64,000 nt of DNA from Dermatemys mawii (taxonomy: Eukaryota > Chordata > Testudines > Dermatemydidae): contig ML677385.1 of the NCBI GenBank assembly GCA_007922305.1, positions 5,296,336-5,360,335 on the forward strand. The letters run 5' to 3'. The notes under the pieces were generated by a model. It did no database searches. It saw only the letters and a list, made by a program, of their open reading frames with translations, and had not been told where the DNA came from. Shown one piece after another: positions 11,735 through 22,744 of the stretch; positions within the stretch are counted from its first letter, which is position 1, and the number at the start of each line of letters is the position of its first letter. The translations under genes were made by a program, and so were the position numbers.

Positions 11735-12698
11735 TTAGTCATATTTGTGTCCATTTATTCTTTTGCTTAGAGACTGTCCGGTTTGGCCATTGTACATGGC
11801 AGAGGGGCATTGCTGGCATATGATGGCATATATCACATTGGTAGATGTGCAGGTGAACGAGCTCCTGATGGTGTGGCTGATGTGGTTAGGTCCTATAATG
11901 GTGTCCACTGAATAGGTATGTGGACAGAATTGGCACCAGGATTTGTTGCAGGGTTCGGTTCCTGGGTTAGTGTTTCTGTTGTGGGGTGTGTAATTGCTGG
12001 TGAGTATTTGCTTCAGGTTGGGGGGCTTCCTGTAAGTGAGGACTGGCCTTTCTCCCAAGGTCTGTGAGAATAAGGGATCGTCCTTTAGAATAGGTTCTAG
12101 ATCCTTGATGATGCGCTGAAGAGGTTTTAGTTGGGGGCTGTATGTGACGGTTACTTTCTTTGTAGTCCTTGTTTCTAGTAGGTGACTTCCGGGTATCCTT
12201 CTGGCTCTTTCAATCTGTTTCTTAACTTTATTGTAGTTTTAAGAACACTTGATAGAGATCCTGTAGGTGTTTGCCTCTTTCTGAGGGATTGGAGCAAATG
12301 TGGTTTTATCGTAAAAGCTTGGATTGTGTGATGTGGTCTGGATGAAAGCTGGAGGCATGTAGGCAAGTGTAGTGGTCAGTAGGTTTCCTGTATAGGGTGG
12401 TGTTTACGTGATCATCGCTTATTAGCACTGTAGTGTCTAGGAAGTGGATCTCTTGTGTGGAGTGGTCCAGGCTGAGTTTAATGGTGGGGTGGAGATGGTT
12501 GAAATCCTTGAGGAATTTCTCAAGGGCCTCCTTCCCATGGGTCCAGATGATGATGTCGTCAGTGTAGTGCAAGTAAAGTAGGAGTGTTAGGGGATGAGAC
12601 CTGAGGAAATGTTGTTTCAAGTCAGCCATAAAAATGTTGGCATACTGTGGGGCCATGCGGGTACCCATAGCAGTCTTTCCTGAGTAGAACTTCATCCA
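11735..12698 (-). pseudogene. Penelope-like element, RT plus GIY-YIG endonuclease remnant
   Basis: Penelope-like elements encode a reverse transcriptase fused to a GIY-YIG endonuclease. On the minus strand, reading from 12698 down: 'MGTRMAPQYANIFMADL' (RT motif), 'YTDDIIIWTHGKEALEKF' (the catalytic YxDD), 'HFLDTTVLISDDHVNTTLY' and 'RKPTDHYTCLHASSFHPDH'. After a frame change near 12300, 'GERPVLTYRKPPNLKQIL' and 'VIYAIICQQCP...NGQTGQ', '...KRINGH' give the GIY-YIG region at 11735-11870. The N-terminal RT is missing (the coding match starts at about 12698) and several frame changes break the ORF. Very distinctive; confidence is high for the family. Confidence 0.9.
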
Positions 12699-13204
12699 CT
12701 GAATTAAAACAAAACAAAAAAATATAATGAATGTTTGGTATCATCCAACCTATTTGCCTTAAAACAGTATATTCAGAATATATCCTGCAGGATTCTAAAG
12801 GTAATTACCCTTAATTTCCCATTGGTGCTGCTGGAGCGTTAGGTAGCCAAAAGAAATGACTTCCTGTGGAATATGCATATGTGGACAAATCTGAGGCTTC
12901 TGTAGAAAAATACACAAAATCTATATAATTCCTGTACATATCTCAGTGTAGGAATATCATAAACTAGGTAACCATTTAAGTAAACCATAAGCTTTGCAGA
13001 GACAGTCTTTTAGTTTAGTTGATACGATGCTTAACACGATGATCCCTGCTCTGTGATTGGGACCGCTAGGTGTTACTGTAGTATGAATAAATAACCATTT
13101 TGGAATTCCTCAACACATTCTTTTTTCTCCGGAAGCCCAGTTCTTAAACCTAGATTTCCATTCTTCATTGAAGACAGTTAAATTATGAAACTAAAACATT
13201 ATTG
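12699..13204. other. CASK: Intronic sequence with a poly-A-like junction
   Basis: An A-rich tract (12707-12722) directly follows the truncated Penelope RT. An old repeat fragment lies at about 13045-13100. Nothing else recognised. Confidence 0.4.
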
Positions 13205-13212
13205 TTCAAGTG

Positions 13213-13554
13213 CAGCGGTTCTCAAACTGGGAGTCGTGACACCTGGAGATTGCGAGGCGATTCCCGAGGGGTCGCGAGCTCCCTCCGCCACTGAAGTGCC
13301 GCCGAGTTGAATACTTTTGCTTTTCACAGCATTTCAGTGGACATACCGTGTGTTTCAAAGTGTCCGCCTGAAAAGCCACCTTAGTGAAAGTTTCCTTTTT
13401 CGGCAGACACTGTGAAGCGCACAGCATGTCCGTCAAAATGCTGCCAAAACTGGAAGCGTTCCATTCGGCGGCATTTTGGCGGACACACAGGGGTTGGGGT
13501 GGGCCGCGGGGACGAGAAATAGGGCCACTGCTTCCACAGGTTTGAGAACAGCCA
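13213..13554. mobile_element. hAT MITE, 342 bp, exact 8-bp duplication
   Basis: Termini 'cagcggttctcaaactgg' and 'ccacaggtttgagaacagcc' are inverted. Perfect 8-bp duplication ttcaagtg at 13205-13212 and 13555-13562. GC-rich interior with CG pairs suggests a fairly young copy. Chance ORF on the minus strand is not a gene. Confidence 0.85.
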
Positions 13555-14009
13555 TTCAAGTGCTTTCTTTTCTGGAATAATGCTATAGGTGTATTTAGCC
13601 TTCTGGAAAAAAGCTGACTACAGCTGAGAAAGTAGTTCCTGTACCTTGATACATAAATTAGCTCTAGTTGTCAATTGTGAAAAAAAGACAGTTCCAGAGT
13701 AGCATATTTAGTTACTAAAGGTTTCACTAATAAAGGATACAGGACTGTTTAAACTTAAGTTCCGTAATGTATTAATTAAGGAGTGTGTCTTGCTGGTCAA
13801 CTGCATTGGTACAATTTCTGTTTAAGGATCTATGAGTGAAATATTTTTGCCCCTGTGTACTTAGGCTTTTTCATTTACTAATTTTTAAAAAATATCCATG
13901 TTGATTGTGGTTAAAATGTTCCCTTAATAAATATTGAAAAGTAATAGGACATTCCAAATATGGAATATTTGATATTGGGTATTAGTGAGAAAAAAATTAC
14001 CTGTTTGAG

Positions 14010-14128
14010 CTTTGATCATGCAAACACTTTTGAACATGCTTGACTTTACATTACACTAAGTGGGTCTTACACTAAGTGGACCTTACATGTGTAAGGTAAA
14101 ACACATGCATGTGTTTGCAGGATCAAGA
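14010..14128. mobile_element. Small palindromic MITE, about 119 bp
   Basis: Ends 'tttgatcatgcaaacact' and 'gtgtttgcaggatcaag' are inverted repeats. The middle holds a direct duplication ('cttacactaagtgg' and 'taagtggaccttac') and a palindromic acatgcatgt block. Resembles old amniote MITEs with 'gatcctgcaaacac' ends. Confidence 0.5.
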
Positions 14129-14929
14129 CATTAGCTTGTAATTGATTTAAAAAAGAGGCAGTCACACTGTTTTGTATCTCTAGCTATTTATCCAGCAGAC
14201 ACTGCAATTTGGAGGGTTTTTTTCACTAGAGGATAATATTTATGGTTTAGTTATCCTTTTTATGTGTTTAATTTGTCCAAGACTAAGAGTATCTGATTCC
14301 TGTTACAATATTTAGTAGGCTTCAAATTAGACTCTACACTCTCCTTCCTTTCTTTTTTAGGATACTATTACTGTTTGAAATAAAAGACACTAAGAACGGG
14401 TAAAATCGATAAAATGTAATTTTCAGACTCTGACAGTAGTAATCTGGATTCAAAAATGGAATCAGCGTTAAAAGAATAATTCAGTTCCAAAAATCACCCT
14501 GTATGTACAGGAACATCAAACTAAAATTAAAATGGTTAGTAAATAAATATATTTAAACTGAAACTATTTTTCTCTTATTTTCTTCACCCTTGCTCCTAAA
14601 AAGTCTCTGTTGAAAACTAGAAAGGCTGTCACTTTGTAGTCTCAGGAGTCAGAGGTCAATAACCTGACTTGCAGTTTGCTGTCTAGAAGGGAAAACTCAT
14701 CCTTTAGTTTAAACTAAGCACTCTGCCTTTTATTCCAATCAACAGAAAAACATGAATGTTCCATGCATGACTTCCATCCATATGCTTTAAATTACTTCCC
14801 TTATCTTTCTTGAATGTGAGTTTCCTTGTCAACTGCTATGTTAGCCTAGTTTTCTCCAGTGCGTGCCAATTTAATTTTACAAGTTGCCCTTTGTTATCCT
14901 TGTTAAGGAAGCAATAACAACAAAAATAA

Positions 14930-14964
14930 TATATATATATATATATATATATACATACACACAC
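14930..14964. repeat. AT/AC compound microsatellite
   Basis: About eleven AT units followed by an interrupted AC run. The surrounding 14129-15230 holds no recognised gene or element. Confidence 0.9.
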
Positions 14965-15234
14965 CTTTGAGTACTGCCTTCCTAGGTTCCCATAATCTTA
15001 TCTGAAAACATGTTCTCTCATGTCTGTATTTAGTAACTTACCTAGTTAAATAGCAGTAGTTGGTTTATCTAACATTAAAGCATTGTGGAATGCAATTTAT
15101 TTGAAAATATTACAAATTAAAGTTGTTTTGTTGCATAGCATGTTAGTGCTCAGAATGTTAAAGTTAAATCCTAATATTAACAGGTGACTTCCAAAAATGT
15201 GTGTGTTGGGTTATGACACTTAAGGATCAATTTT

Positions 15235-15466
15235 CAAAGAGATCTGTGTAGAAGTGAGGAAATATTATTGTGTTTATTTGCAGCCATGTCAGTTCCAGGA
15301 TATTAGACAGAAAAGGTGGGCGCGGTATTGTTTGCTGGAGCAACTTCTGTTGGTGAGAGAGACAAGTTTTTGAGCCACGCAAAGCTCTATATAGTTGAAA
15401 AGATTCTCTCTCACCAATGGAAGTTGATCCAATAAAAGATATTACCTCATTCACCTTGTCACTCAT
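15235..15466 (-). mobile_element. Penelope-like terminal (PLTR) fragment
   Basis: Contains 'acttctgttggtgagagag' and, reading the other way, 'aggtaatatcttttattgg', which I recognise as the terminal repeat region of amniote Penelope-like elements. It holds a partial inverted pair around 'cttctgttggtgagagag' and 'ctctctcaccaatggaag' (15345-15425). Same superfamily as the coding fragment 3 kb upstream but not contiguous with it. Confidence 0.6.
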
Positions 15467-16460
15467 CTGTATATTGTGGCATTTCTTAGAGATCTGGACT
15501 TAGATTTGGAAAAAATTATGGCACATACAGCTATTTTGAACTGCAAACCATTTTTGCAGGATTAAGTGTAGTATTGTTAGGTGTATAAACTAGATAATCT
15601 AATAAATCTATTATTATATGTAGCTTCTTTAATTCCGTGATGGCTCATCAAGGAATAAAGATCAAAGAAAATTTGAGATTTATTTCTGTTACCCTGGAGT
15701 TTTAAATATAGAGTAGTAATGGAAATTTCCCATATCTCCTATATTGGTTTAAAATTCGTTGGCTGGTGACATATGTGGAAAGATTAACTTACATTTTTGG
15801 TAGATCTGACTATTTTAAACGATCCTTTCTCAGTGTTTCTTAATAGGCATTTAAAAATAATAGAATTGAATGCATTTTTTATTCTTTCTCTTTATATTAA
15901 ACAGTACTTCTAGTCAGTCATAGCCTGGGTTCCTGAGTCAGAATTCATACACTTTTTTTTACTCAGGCAGATTCCCACTGAAATCAATAGAATGAGTATG
16001 GACTGCAGGATTTGAGCCTATTAGAATATATATTTCACAAAATTTTCTAAAATTAAATGTGGTAATACTAAATCTGTGTAATATAAAGGTGTATTGCAGT
16101 GTTTTTCTTACAGTATTTTGTATCATAACAAATTACACTTATATTTTAGCAATATTATGATAATTTGCACAGGTTCTATTAGTTTTATCTTTTACGAGCA
16201 AACGGTATGAAATAAACTGTTTATGAACATTTAAAAATGAAAATATCAAGTTTGTAAAATGCTGTTTATATTAAACTTGAGTAGCGATTGCATTTTGTGG
16301 TGGGCAGCGTGGTTGAGAAGTCCGCACCTTCCGCACGGTATTATAGGTCCAAAAATGTAACCTTGCATATGTTAAGAAATAGGAACTGTACAGCTAAACA
16401 CACAAAGGAGAACGGAATAGTTTGTAATTCTTTTAATGCAGAAAATCTGATGGCTTTTGT
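15467..16460. other. CASK: CASK intron 1, 3' end, non-coding
   Basis: AT-rich. An old dispersed element-like block lies near 15960-16030 ('actgaaatcaatagaatg', 'ggactgcaggattt'). Sequence 16461-16474 is the polypyrimidine tract and AG acceptor of the following exon. Confidence 0.5.
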
Positions 16461-16474
16461 TGTTTGTTTTTTAG

Positions 16475-16587
16475 GGGTCCATTCAGTGTTGTGCGGCGAT
16501 GTATCAACAGAGAAACTGGGCAACAGTTTGCTGTCAAGATTGTCGATGTAGCAAAATTCACCTCAAGTCCTGGATTAAGTACAGAAG
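16475..16587 (+). CDS. CASK: CASK exon 2 (protein kinase N-lobe), 113 bp
   Basis: The exon encodes '[18 protein letters not shown]' followed by '[19 protein letters not shown]', which I recognise as residues 21-57 of CASK, a MAGUK scaffold at synapses and epithelial junctions whose N-terminal CaM-kinase-like domain is an atypical, Mg2+-inhibited kinase. Visible parts: the glycine-rich loop (GxF-V) and the ATP-contacting Lys in 'AVKIV'. A T-rich tract ending in ttttttag (acceptor AG 16473-16474) precedes it and 'gtaagg' (16588-16593) follows it. It starts with the last base of Lys20 and ends with the first base of Asp58, so a phase 2 to phase 1 internal exon, as expected for CASK exon 2. The frame is open with no lesions. 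Flanking residues are in other exons outside this window. Confidence 0.95.
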
Positions 16588-16937
16588 GTAAGGGAGGACT
16601 TTTAAGTAAATTCTTGCTGTTTACTTGTAAAGCAGTTGTTTTTTCTGAGACTGACTTCAGTACCTAATTGCTAACTTCGAAGACCCTGTTGTTCAATGTT
16701 CCACATAAGTCTGAACCAGACTTCCTGCATCTGAAACTTGGAAATGAGTGCATCCTGCTAATTCCTCTCAGTTTTAGTAGTTTTCATGGTTATCTGGTCA
16801 TAGGTCTATGTACTAGGAAAGAAGTTGTCTGACCTCTTGAGTCCTGCCTAGAATCCTTTTGGAGAGGAAGCACTTTTGTTTAGCAGGAGAAGATGTAAGA
16901 AAGGAAATAAACTAATAAAAACATGTCCATCTGTATA

Positions 16938-17378
16938 TAGGAATTCCTCACTTAATGTTGTAATTTGTTCCTGAAAAATGTGACTTTAAGCGAAATGATG
17001 TTAAGCGAATCCAATTTCCTCATAAGAATTAATGTAAATGGGGGGCTTAGGTTCCAGGGAAATTTTTTTCACCAGACAAAAATATTATAATATATAATAC
17101 AATACATTACATTACATTACATTTATTATATTATAGTTGTAAACAATCAATTTAATACTGGTACACAGCAATGATGATTGCAGCAATGATGATTGCGAAG
17201 CTTGGTGGAGGTAGTGAAGTCAGAGGGTGGGATATTTCCCAGGGAATGCTTTACTGCTAAATAATGAACTAGCAGTTGGCTGAGCCTTCAAGGGTTAACT
17301 CGTTGTTAATGTAGCCTCACACTCTACAAGGCAGAAGGAATGAAGGGAAGGGAGACAGCATAGCAGACAGAGACACAC

Positions 17379-17436
<58 letters not shown>

Positions 17437-18016
17437 GTGCATTTCTTCTTTAAGTACGTTGATCCCTGTTTTAAGTACACTGCCTTGTTAATTAAATCAG
17501 CAAGCTGAGATCCACCTCAGCTGCTGCTAAGAAGCTCCCTCTGGGACTGTTGTGTCCCCCCTGCCCACTCTGTGGAAGATGGGGTAAGCAGGGTGCAGGA
17601 GTAGTGGGAAGGGGGGCACCCTGACATTAGACCCCCTCTTGCCCTCTGCCCCCCTACACAGCAAGCAGGAGGCTCGGGGAGAAGCTCCAAGGCAGAGGTC
17701 AGGAGCAGCACATGGCAATGGTGGGATGAACTGCCAGCAATTGATAACCTGCTGGGCTGCTGCTGCCCGGAGAACTTAGGGGAGCAGGGAGCTGATAGGT
17801 GGAGCTGCTGGGGGGCTCTCGGTCTACCTGGTTCCAAGCCCCTACCAGCTAGCTTCACCGGGCTGCTCTTCCTGCAGGCAGTGGACAAAGCAGGTGGCTT
17901 CTAAACAACATTAGAAGGAAGCATTGCACAACTTTAAACAAGCATGTTCCCTAACTGATCAACAACATACCAATGAAACAATGTTAACTGGGGTGACTTT
18001 AAGTGAGGAGTTCCTG
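16938..18016. mobile_element. Tc1/mariner-like (Tigger-type ends) non-autonomous element
   Basis: Inverted ends 'taggaattcctcacttaa' and 'acttaagtgaggagttcctg' with TA on both sides (16936-16937, 18017-18018), the TA target of Tc1/mariner/pogo elements. Internal 'gactttaagcgaaatgatg' is repeated in spirit near the right end ('ggtgactttaagtgagg'). The middle contains an ATTAC pentamer run (17104-17123), a TG/AG microsatellite and a GC-rich block (17560-17880). No transposase is visible. It lies 350 bp downstream of CASK exon 2. Superfamily is inferred from the ends. Confidence 0.55.
17381..17434. repeat. (TG)17(AG)10 compound microsatellite
   Basis: Seventeen TG units run straight into about ten AG units; preceded by a short ACACAC run that can pair with the TG stretch. 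Highly length-variable in populations by nature. Confidence 0.95.
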
Positions 18017-18638
18017 TATTCTTTTCAGCAGTCTGGATTTAGGAAGTAATTTCTTATGAGCCATTAACTTGTCTTTGCTGAAAAAACCTCAGCATAAAAG
18101 GGGCAAAAGTAATACCAAACTGATGTTTATACATAAGATTGCCACCAACCCATACAGAATTTTTAAAAACAAAATTCTTACCTTACCCACTAAGGCTTTT
18201 CTGAATTGAATTTGAAAATGATATAACTTTTATTTTGGGTGGATGAGTAGTTCAGTTTCTTCACACAACCAAGGAAGATGATGCTGTTATTTAAATGATT
18301 GTCCACGTGTACTCCACTTCTGATGCTTATGTGCATGAGATTAGATTCTATTGGATGACCGTGTCCCTGGATGCTCTTGTGCACCACCACCCTACCCTCC
18401 GCACACATTCAAGGACATAAAGGGTGGAGCAAGCCCAGCTATCCCGCTGTTCCTTCTTACTGCCTGTGGCTGTAAAATGGAACATCTGCAGTGTCTGCGT
18501 CTCTGCACACTGTACAACTTTTCTGGTGGTTGTGTGTGTATGTAGTGATATAGTCAGTAGTGTTCTCCTTTTTATGCTAGTGTGGGGAATACACTAATAA
18601 AGAGGTATTATTTTTAGAGACTTCCTGGTACCGGGATT

Positions 18639-20168
18639 TTGCTGCTTTGGCTGAAACCTGGAGTTCAGAATATCCCCTTCCTTAATGTAGCTGTTCTGTT
18701 CAGTGAAGGGCACTCACGGTGCCTTCTTCCTTTCAGAACTGGGCCTGTCCCTTGTAGTTGCTCAGTCTGTCACTTCTTTTCCAAGAGGATGCAGAAGGTG
18801 AGAGAGGCCAATCTTAACCTTTTTCTACTGGAGCTCTCAGTAAGAACCTCCTCGGGACCAGAGGAAGTGGCCTACCAGGCCTGAACCAGCTTCCTCTGTC
18901 ATTATTCCTGTGAGTTACTCAGTTCCCAGCTCCTGAGTTCTCTCTTCAAAGAAACCTTCATATACTGAGACTGACAATGTAGCTGTCTTCCTCCACTCAG
19001 TCATCTGAAAGGAGTTGGAAGGAACACCATGCTCACAGTAAGCACAGGCCTAGGTTACCTTTACTAGGAAGTAGTAAAATGAGGCTTTGCTTTCTTCAGA
19101 CTACTCAGACAAAGGTTAGGTCAGAGCCCAAATTGGGTTCATCTGACACCCTGGAAAAACCTGATTTCTGAACATATGTGGTACTATTTCAGGCAGAGGT
19201 CTGCATGTCACCCAGTACTGAGTTCTTGGTACTAGTATTTGTATACACAGTGCCAGTGTCCCTGGTACCCAAGACTCCAGTGCTGACCCCTACGATACAG
19301 ATACTCCTCACACTGACTTTCTTACACCAAACTTGTGTTTGGTATCAAGTGATCTTGTTGTGATTGCGCATCCTAAATCACCATTACTATCTTCAGCTAT
19401 GAGTGCAACGGTATGATATGGATAATCAGTGCTGTTAATGTACAACAGTGTTGTTAATGTACACCTCTTCAGCTACAGTTGTAGGGGAGATTGAAGATGC
19501 TATTAGGATTTCCTGCTTTGATGCAGGAAGAAGACTAGATGGCCTCTTGAAGTCCCTTCCAGCCCTGCATTTCTATAATTCTGTGAAGAGTAACCCCACC
19601 ATTAGAGGAGAAATTCTTTTTTTCCCCTTCTTTCTCCCATTCTGATCATAGTAGGGGAGGTATCATGGACCCATTCTCCTCATTCCCATGTATATAACCC
19701 CTACTGGTCAGATGAGGAATCAAAGAGCTCTCAGCTTAGGCATTTACCTGTGGAATCTCAGGGAGAGCACTCCACTTTATATCCACCCCTGTAAACCCCT
19801 CCCCCGCCAAGTCCTTTATGCCTATAATGTCCAAACTTGTCTGTACTGAACCCAGGGTGTGGGAGTGCAGCTAATGAGGAAACTGTCTCCTCCTGCTCTC
19901 TTTAGAGTTACATCTCCCTTCACTATAAAAACTTGTAGAGTTGCACAAGAGGTACAGCTGGCACAAACTCGTTGTACGCTGGGAAGAACAACTTCAAACA
20001 GTGGCACACTTGATGCCAGCCACAATCTCCTCTTTCTCACTTGATGAACCAGTTATGCACTCTACTCCTACTCAGCCTAATGATTTCAAAACATTTCAGG
20101 AACTTCTGTGTCACATGCCACACATTAGAAGTGCATGTAGTGCAGGAAAAAATTCTAGAGGTTTCTAG
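18639..20168 (+). pseudogene. DIRS copy B gag-like remnant
   Basis: Short frames with Gag-like composition: 18639-18884 ('VCHFFSKRMQKVREANLN'), 19178-19363 (Ser/Thr/Val/Pro-rich, encoded by repeated 'ggtacc...cagtg' blocks), and 19941-20168, which holds 'NDFKTFQELLCHMPHIRS' matching the copy A Gag segment near 3290. A CR1-like 3' tail is inserted at 19490-19590. Non-functional. Confidence 0.5.
19490..19590 (+). mobile_element. CR1-type LINE 3' tail fragment
   Basis: 'agactagatggcctcttg', 'aagtcccttccagccctgc' and the terminal 'ttctataattctgtgaa' match the 3' end of sauropsid CR1 elements, whose tails are short 8-mers of the ATTCTATG type rather than poly-A. About 100 bp, plus orientation, inside DIRS copy B. 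A SINE with a CR1-like tail is an alternative. Confidence 0.7.
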
Positions 20169-20506
20169 ACATTATGCACTCCTCTGTATCACAATAAAGA
20201 TTTCAAGCCATACTAGATGTGCCCACCCACCTACAAGCTCACCCCAAGACCATTAGTGAGGACTTTTCTCAGACGTCTAGGATACATGGCCTCCTGCATA
20301 TATGTAACTCAGCATACCAGACTTCATCTTCAGTGCATGCAAAGAAATTGAAGTCTGTATATCAGCCAAGCAGGCATCACCTGAGTGTGTCTCTGATATT
20401 CCTCCCAAAAATCCTGTTGTTGTTAAATTAGTGGGAAGACCCTCTGGAAACCTACAAGGGAATACCATTCCTTCCATCATGGTCATGAATGATGTTGGTG
20501 ATAGAG

Positions 20507-21601
20507 CAGAGGTTGGCAAACTATGGCCCGCGGGCCACATGTGACCCGCCGGCCATTTTCATCTGGCCTGCGAGCTGGGGCCGGGGCGTGGGGCCAGAGG
20601 CCCCATGCTCCCGGCCCGCCGCGGGTCCCTGCACTCCCAGCCAGGCTTGCCCCACAATCCCGGGCCGGGGGCCGGGTTAGGCACGGGGAGCCGCTTGGCC
20701 CTGCGCTTCCCGGCCGGGGGCCGGATGGAGCGCAGGAGCCACGGGAGGCCAGGCCTGCCCCGCGCTCCCTGGCATGGGGCTGGGTGGAGCGCGGGTAGCT
20801 GCCGGGCCCTGCGTGCCCGGGCCGGGGACTACATGGAGCCGCGGGTCCCGTGCTCCCTAGCCGGGAGCCGGGTTGAGCGCGAGGAGTTGCGGGGCCCTGC
20901 GCTACCTGGCCGGGGGCCCGGATTGAGGAGCACCTAGCTGATTAAGGTAAGTGGGGGGGGTGTAAGGTGATGGGGTCCCGGAGGGAGTGGTTAGAGTGGT
21001 GGGATATTGGGAGGGGGCAGTCAGGGAACAAAGCAAGGGGGCTTAGATGAGGGGGTGGGGTCCCAGGGGGTGGTGGATAGGATGGGGGGATCTCAGGATN
21101 NNNNNNNNNNNNNNNNNNNNNNNNNNNNNNNNNNNNNNNNNNNNNNNNNNNNNNNNNNNNNNNNNNNNNNNNNNNNNNNNNNNNNNNNNNNNNNNNNNNG
21201 GTAGGGTCCCAGGGGGTGGTGGTTAGGGTGGGGGGATCTCAGGAGGTGGTAGTCAGGAACAAACGGAGGGGATTAGATGAGCGGTAGGGTCCCGGGGGGG
21301 GTGGTGGTGGTTAGGGTTGGGGGATCTTGGGACAGGGCAGTCAGAGAACAAAGAACAGGGGGGCTTAGATAGGGGGTAGGGTTCTGGGACGGCAGTTAGA
21401 GTGGGGCGGGTCTCCGGAGTGGGCGATCAGGGGACAAGGAGCAGGGAGGGGTTGGATGGGTCGAGGGTTCTGAGGGGGGCAGTCAGGGGGTGGGAAGTGG
21501 GTGGGGTTTGGATAAGGGCAGGGTCAGGCTTCCCTACCCAGCCCTCTGCACAATTTTTAACCCCAATGTGGCCCTCTGGCCAAAACGTTTGCTCACCCCT
21601 G
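20507..21601. mobile_element. hAT element, 1.1 kb, exact 8-bp duplication, contains N gap
   Basis: Ends 'cagaggttggcaaactatgg' and 'gtttgctcacccctg' with a perfect tgatagag duplication at 20499-20506 and 21602-21609. The interior is very GC/CpG-rich (20560-20930), then a set of G-rich near-repeats of about 60-70 bp ('gggtcccrggggg', 'cagtcagggaacaaag'). No transposase; ORFs here are compositional artefacts. Confidence 0.9.
21100..21199. other. Assembly gap of 100 N
   Basis: Exactly 100 undetermined bases inside a G-rich tandem-like block of the hAT element; 100 N is a usual placeholder, so the true length is unknown. Confidence 1.
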
Positions 21602-21674
21602 TGATAGAGGCTTTCACATTTAGTTGGGAAACCCATTTGAACAACCTTGAAACAAAAGGTATGTGGAATTCTCA

Positions 21675-21926
21675 GGGTAGGGCTACACTACCCACTGGAT
21701 TGGTGGGTGGTGTTCAGTGTATCGGGGATTGATTTATCGCATCTCACCAAATGTGATAAATCGATCCCCGAAAGTGCTCCCGTCAACTCTGGAACTCCAG
21801 CTCCTCAAGAGGAGTGAGCGGAGTAGACAGGGAAACCGCTGCAGTCAACCCGCCATCATGGGGACAGCCAGGTAAGTCGAACTAAGGTACTTCGACTTCA
21901 GCTATGCAAATAGTGTAGTCCGGGCC
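21675..21926. mobile_element. Harbinger-like MITE, 252 bp, TCA duplication
   Basis: Starts 'gggtagggctacac' and ends 'gtgtagtccgggcc' (inverted 14-mers), flanked by TCA at 21672-21674 and 21927-21929. The internal 'cgatccccgaaagtgctccc' block is shared with the 9.0 kb copy. Inserted into RNase H-like sequence of DIRS copy B, whose reading resumes at 'aaaacactacttc'. Confidence 0.8.
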
Positions 21927-22744
21927 TCAGAAAACACTACTTCACCTAGATGTTATGGAGCTAAGAGCTATTGGGCGTGCATGGTTTCTTCCTGCTTCTG
22001 GCAAGTCAAATCATGAGGGACAATACAAAAGCCATGTTTTATTCAAACAAATGAGGGGAGCAAGTTCCATCCTTCTATGTAAAGAAGCTATATGTCTGTA
22101 GAACTTTTGTATCCTCCATGGAATTGAAAGCAGTACACCTTACAGGATGTGCTAGAAGATCACCTCCACAGACGCTTCAGAAATGACCAAATGGACAGTG
22201 AATTTCTCAGGTGTGGGGTCATCCAACCATAGATCTCTTTGACATTTCCACAGTTTTCTCTGGTGGCAAAAACTTTGTTCCAGAGGAAGACGCAGTGAGG
22301 GAATTATGTCCAATGCATATATGATAGCCTGGTTTCAGGGCCTGAGGTGTGTTTACCCTATAATTCCATTAATCCTGCACGTTCTCAGGAAGCTCAGGCA
22401 GGAATCACCCAGGCTCATCATAAAAACTCTAGCATAGCAGAAGCAGTTGTGGGTCTCAGATCTAAAGATTCTTTCCATTGCCTCTACAGCCAGATATAAT
22501 ATGTCAAAAAGAAAGTAAGATCCGCCTTATGGATTCACACTCCCTTAACCTCATGCTATGGATCCTGGCAAATTTACCTCAGTTGAACAAGTTCTTTCTA
22601 CTGATGTCACAATATTCTTGTCCACAATACAAAGGTCTCTGTCTCTCTCTTTCTCTCTCTCTCTCTCCCCGTCTCCAAGGCAGACTTATTCTGCAAAGTG
22701 GCTCACTACACTGCTCTACAGCCAGAATGCTTCTGAAATAAATG

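Larger units (their letters stand above)
18285..22744 (+). mobile_element. DIRS-type retrotransposon, copy B (split by insertions)
   Basis: The left terminal region (18285-18560) resembles those of copies C and D ('ttgtcc...tgctccac' type start, then a TTCCTTCTTAC-type block). Gag-like sequence follows (18639-20170), then a jump straight to the RT connection ('TFLRRLGYMASCIYVTQHTRLHL', about 20255-20325), so the RT catalytic palm is deleted. RNase H-like sequence is interrupted by a hAT element (20507-21601) and a MITE (21675-21926), and the linker ('ISLTFPQFS') lies near 22230. No tyrosine recombinase is seen before the sequence ends near 22744. All frames are broken. Confidence 0.75.

Noticed and set aside
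20523..20937. GC/CpG-rich block as a promoter CpG island
   Set aside because: It is the interior of a hAT element with perfect target duplications and sits deep in an intron; no exon follows it.
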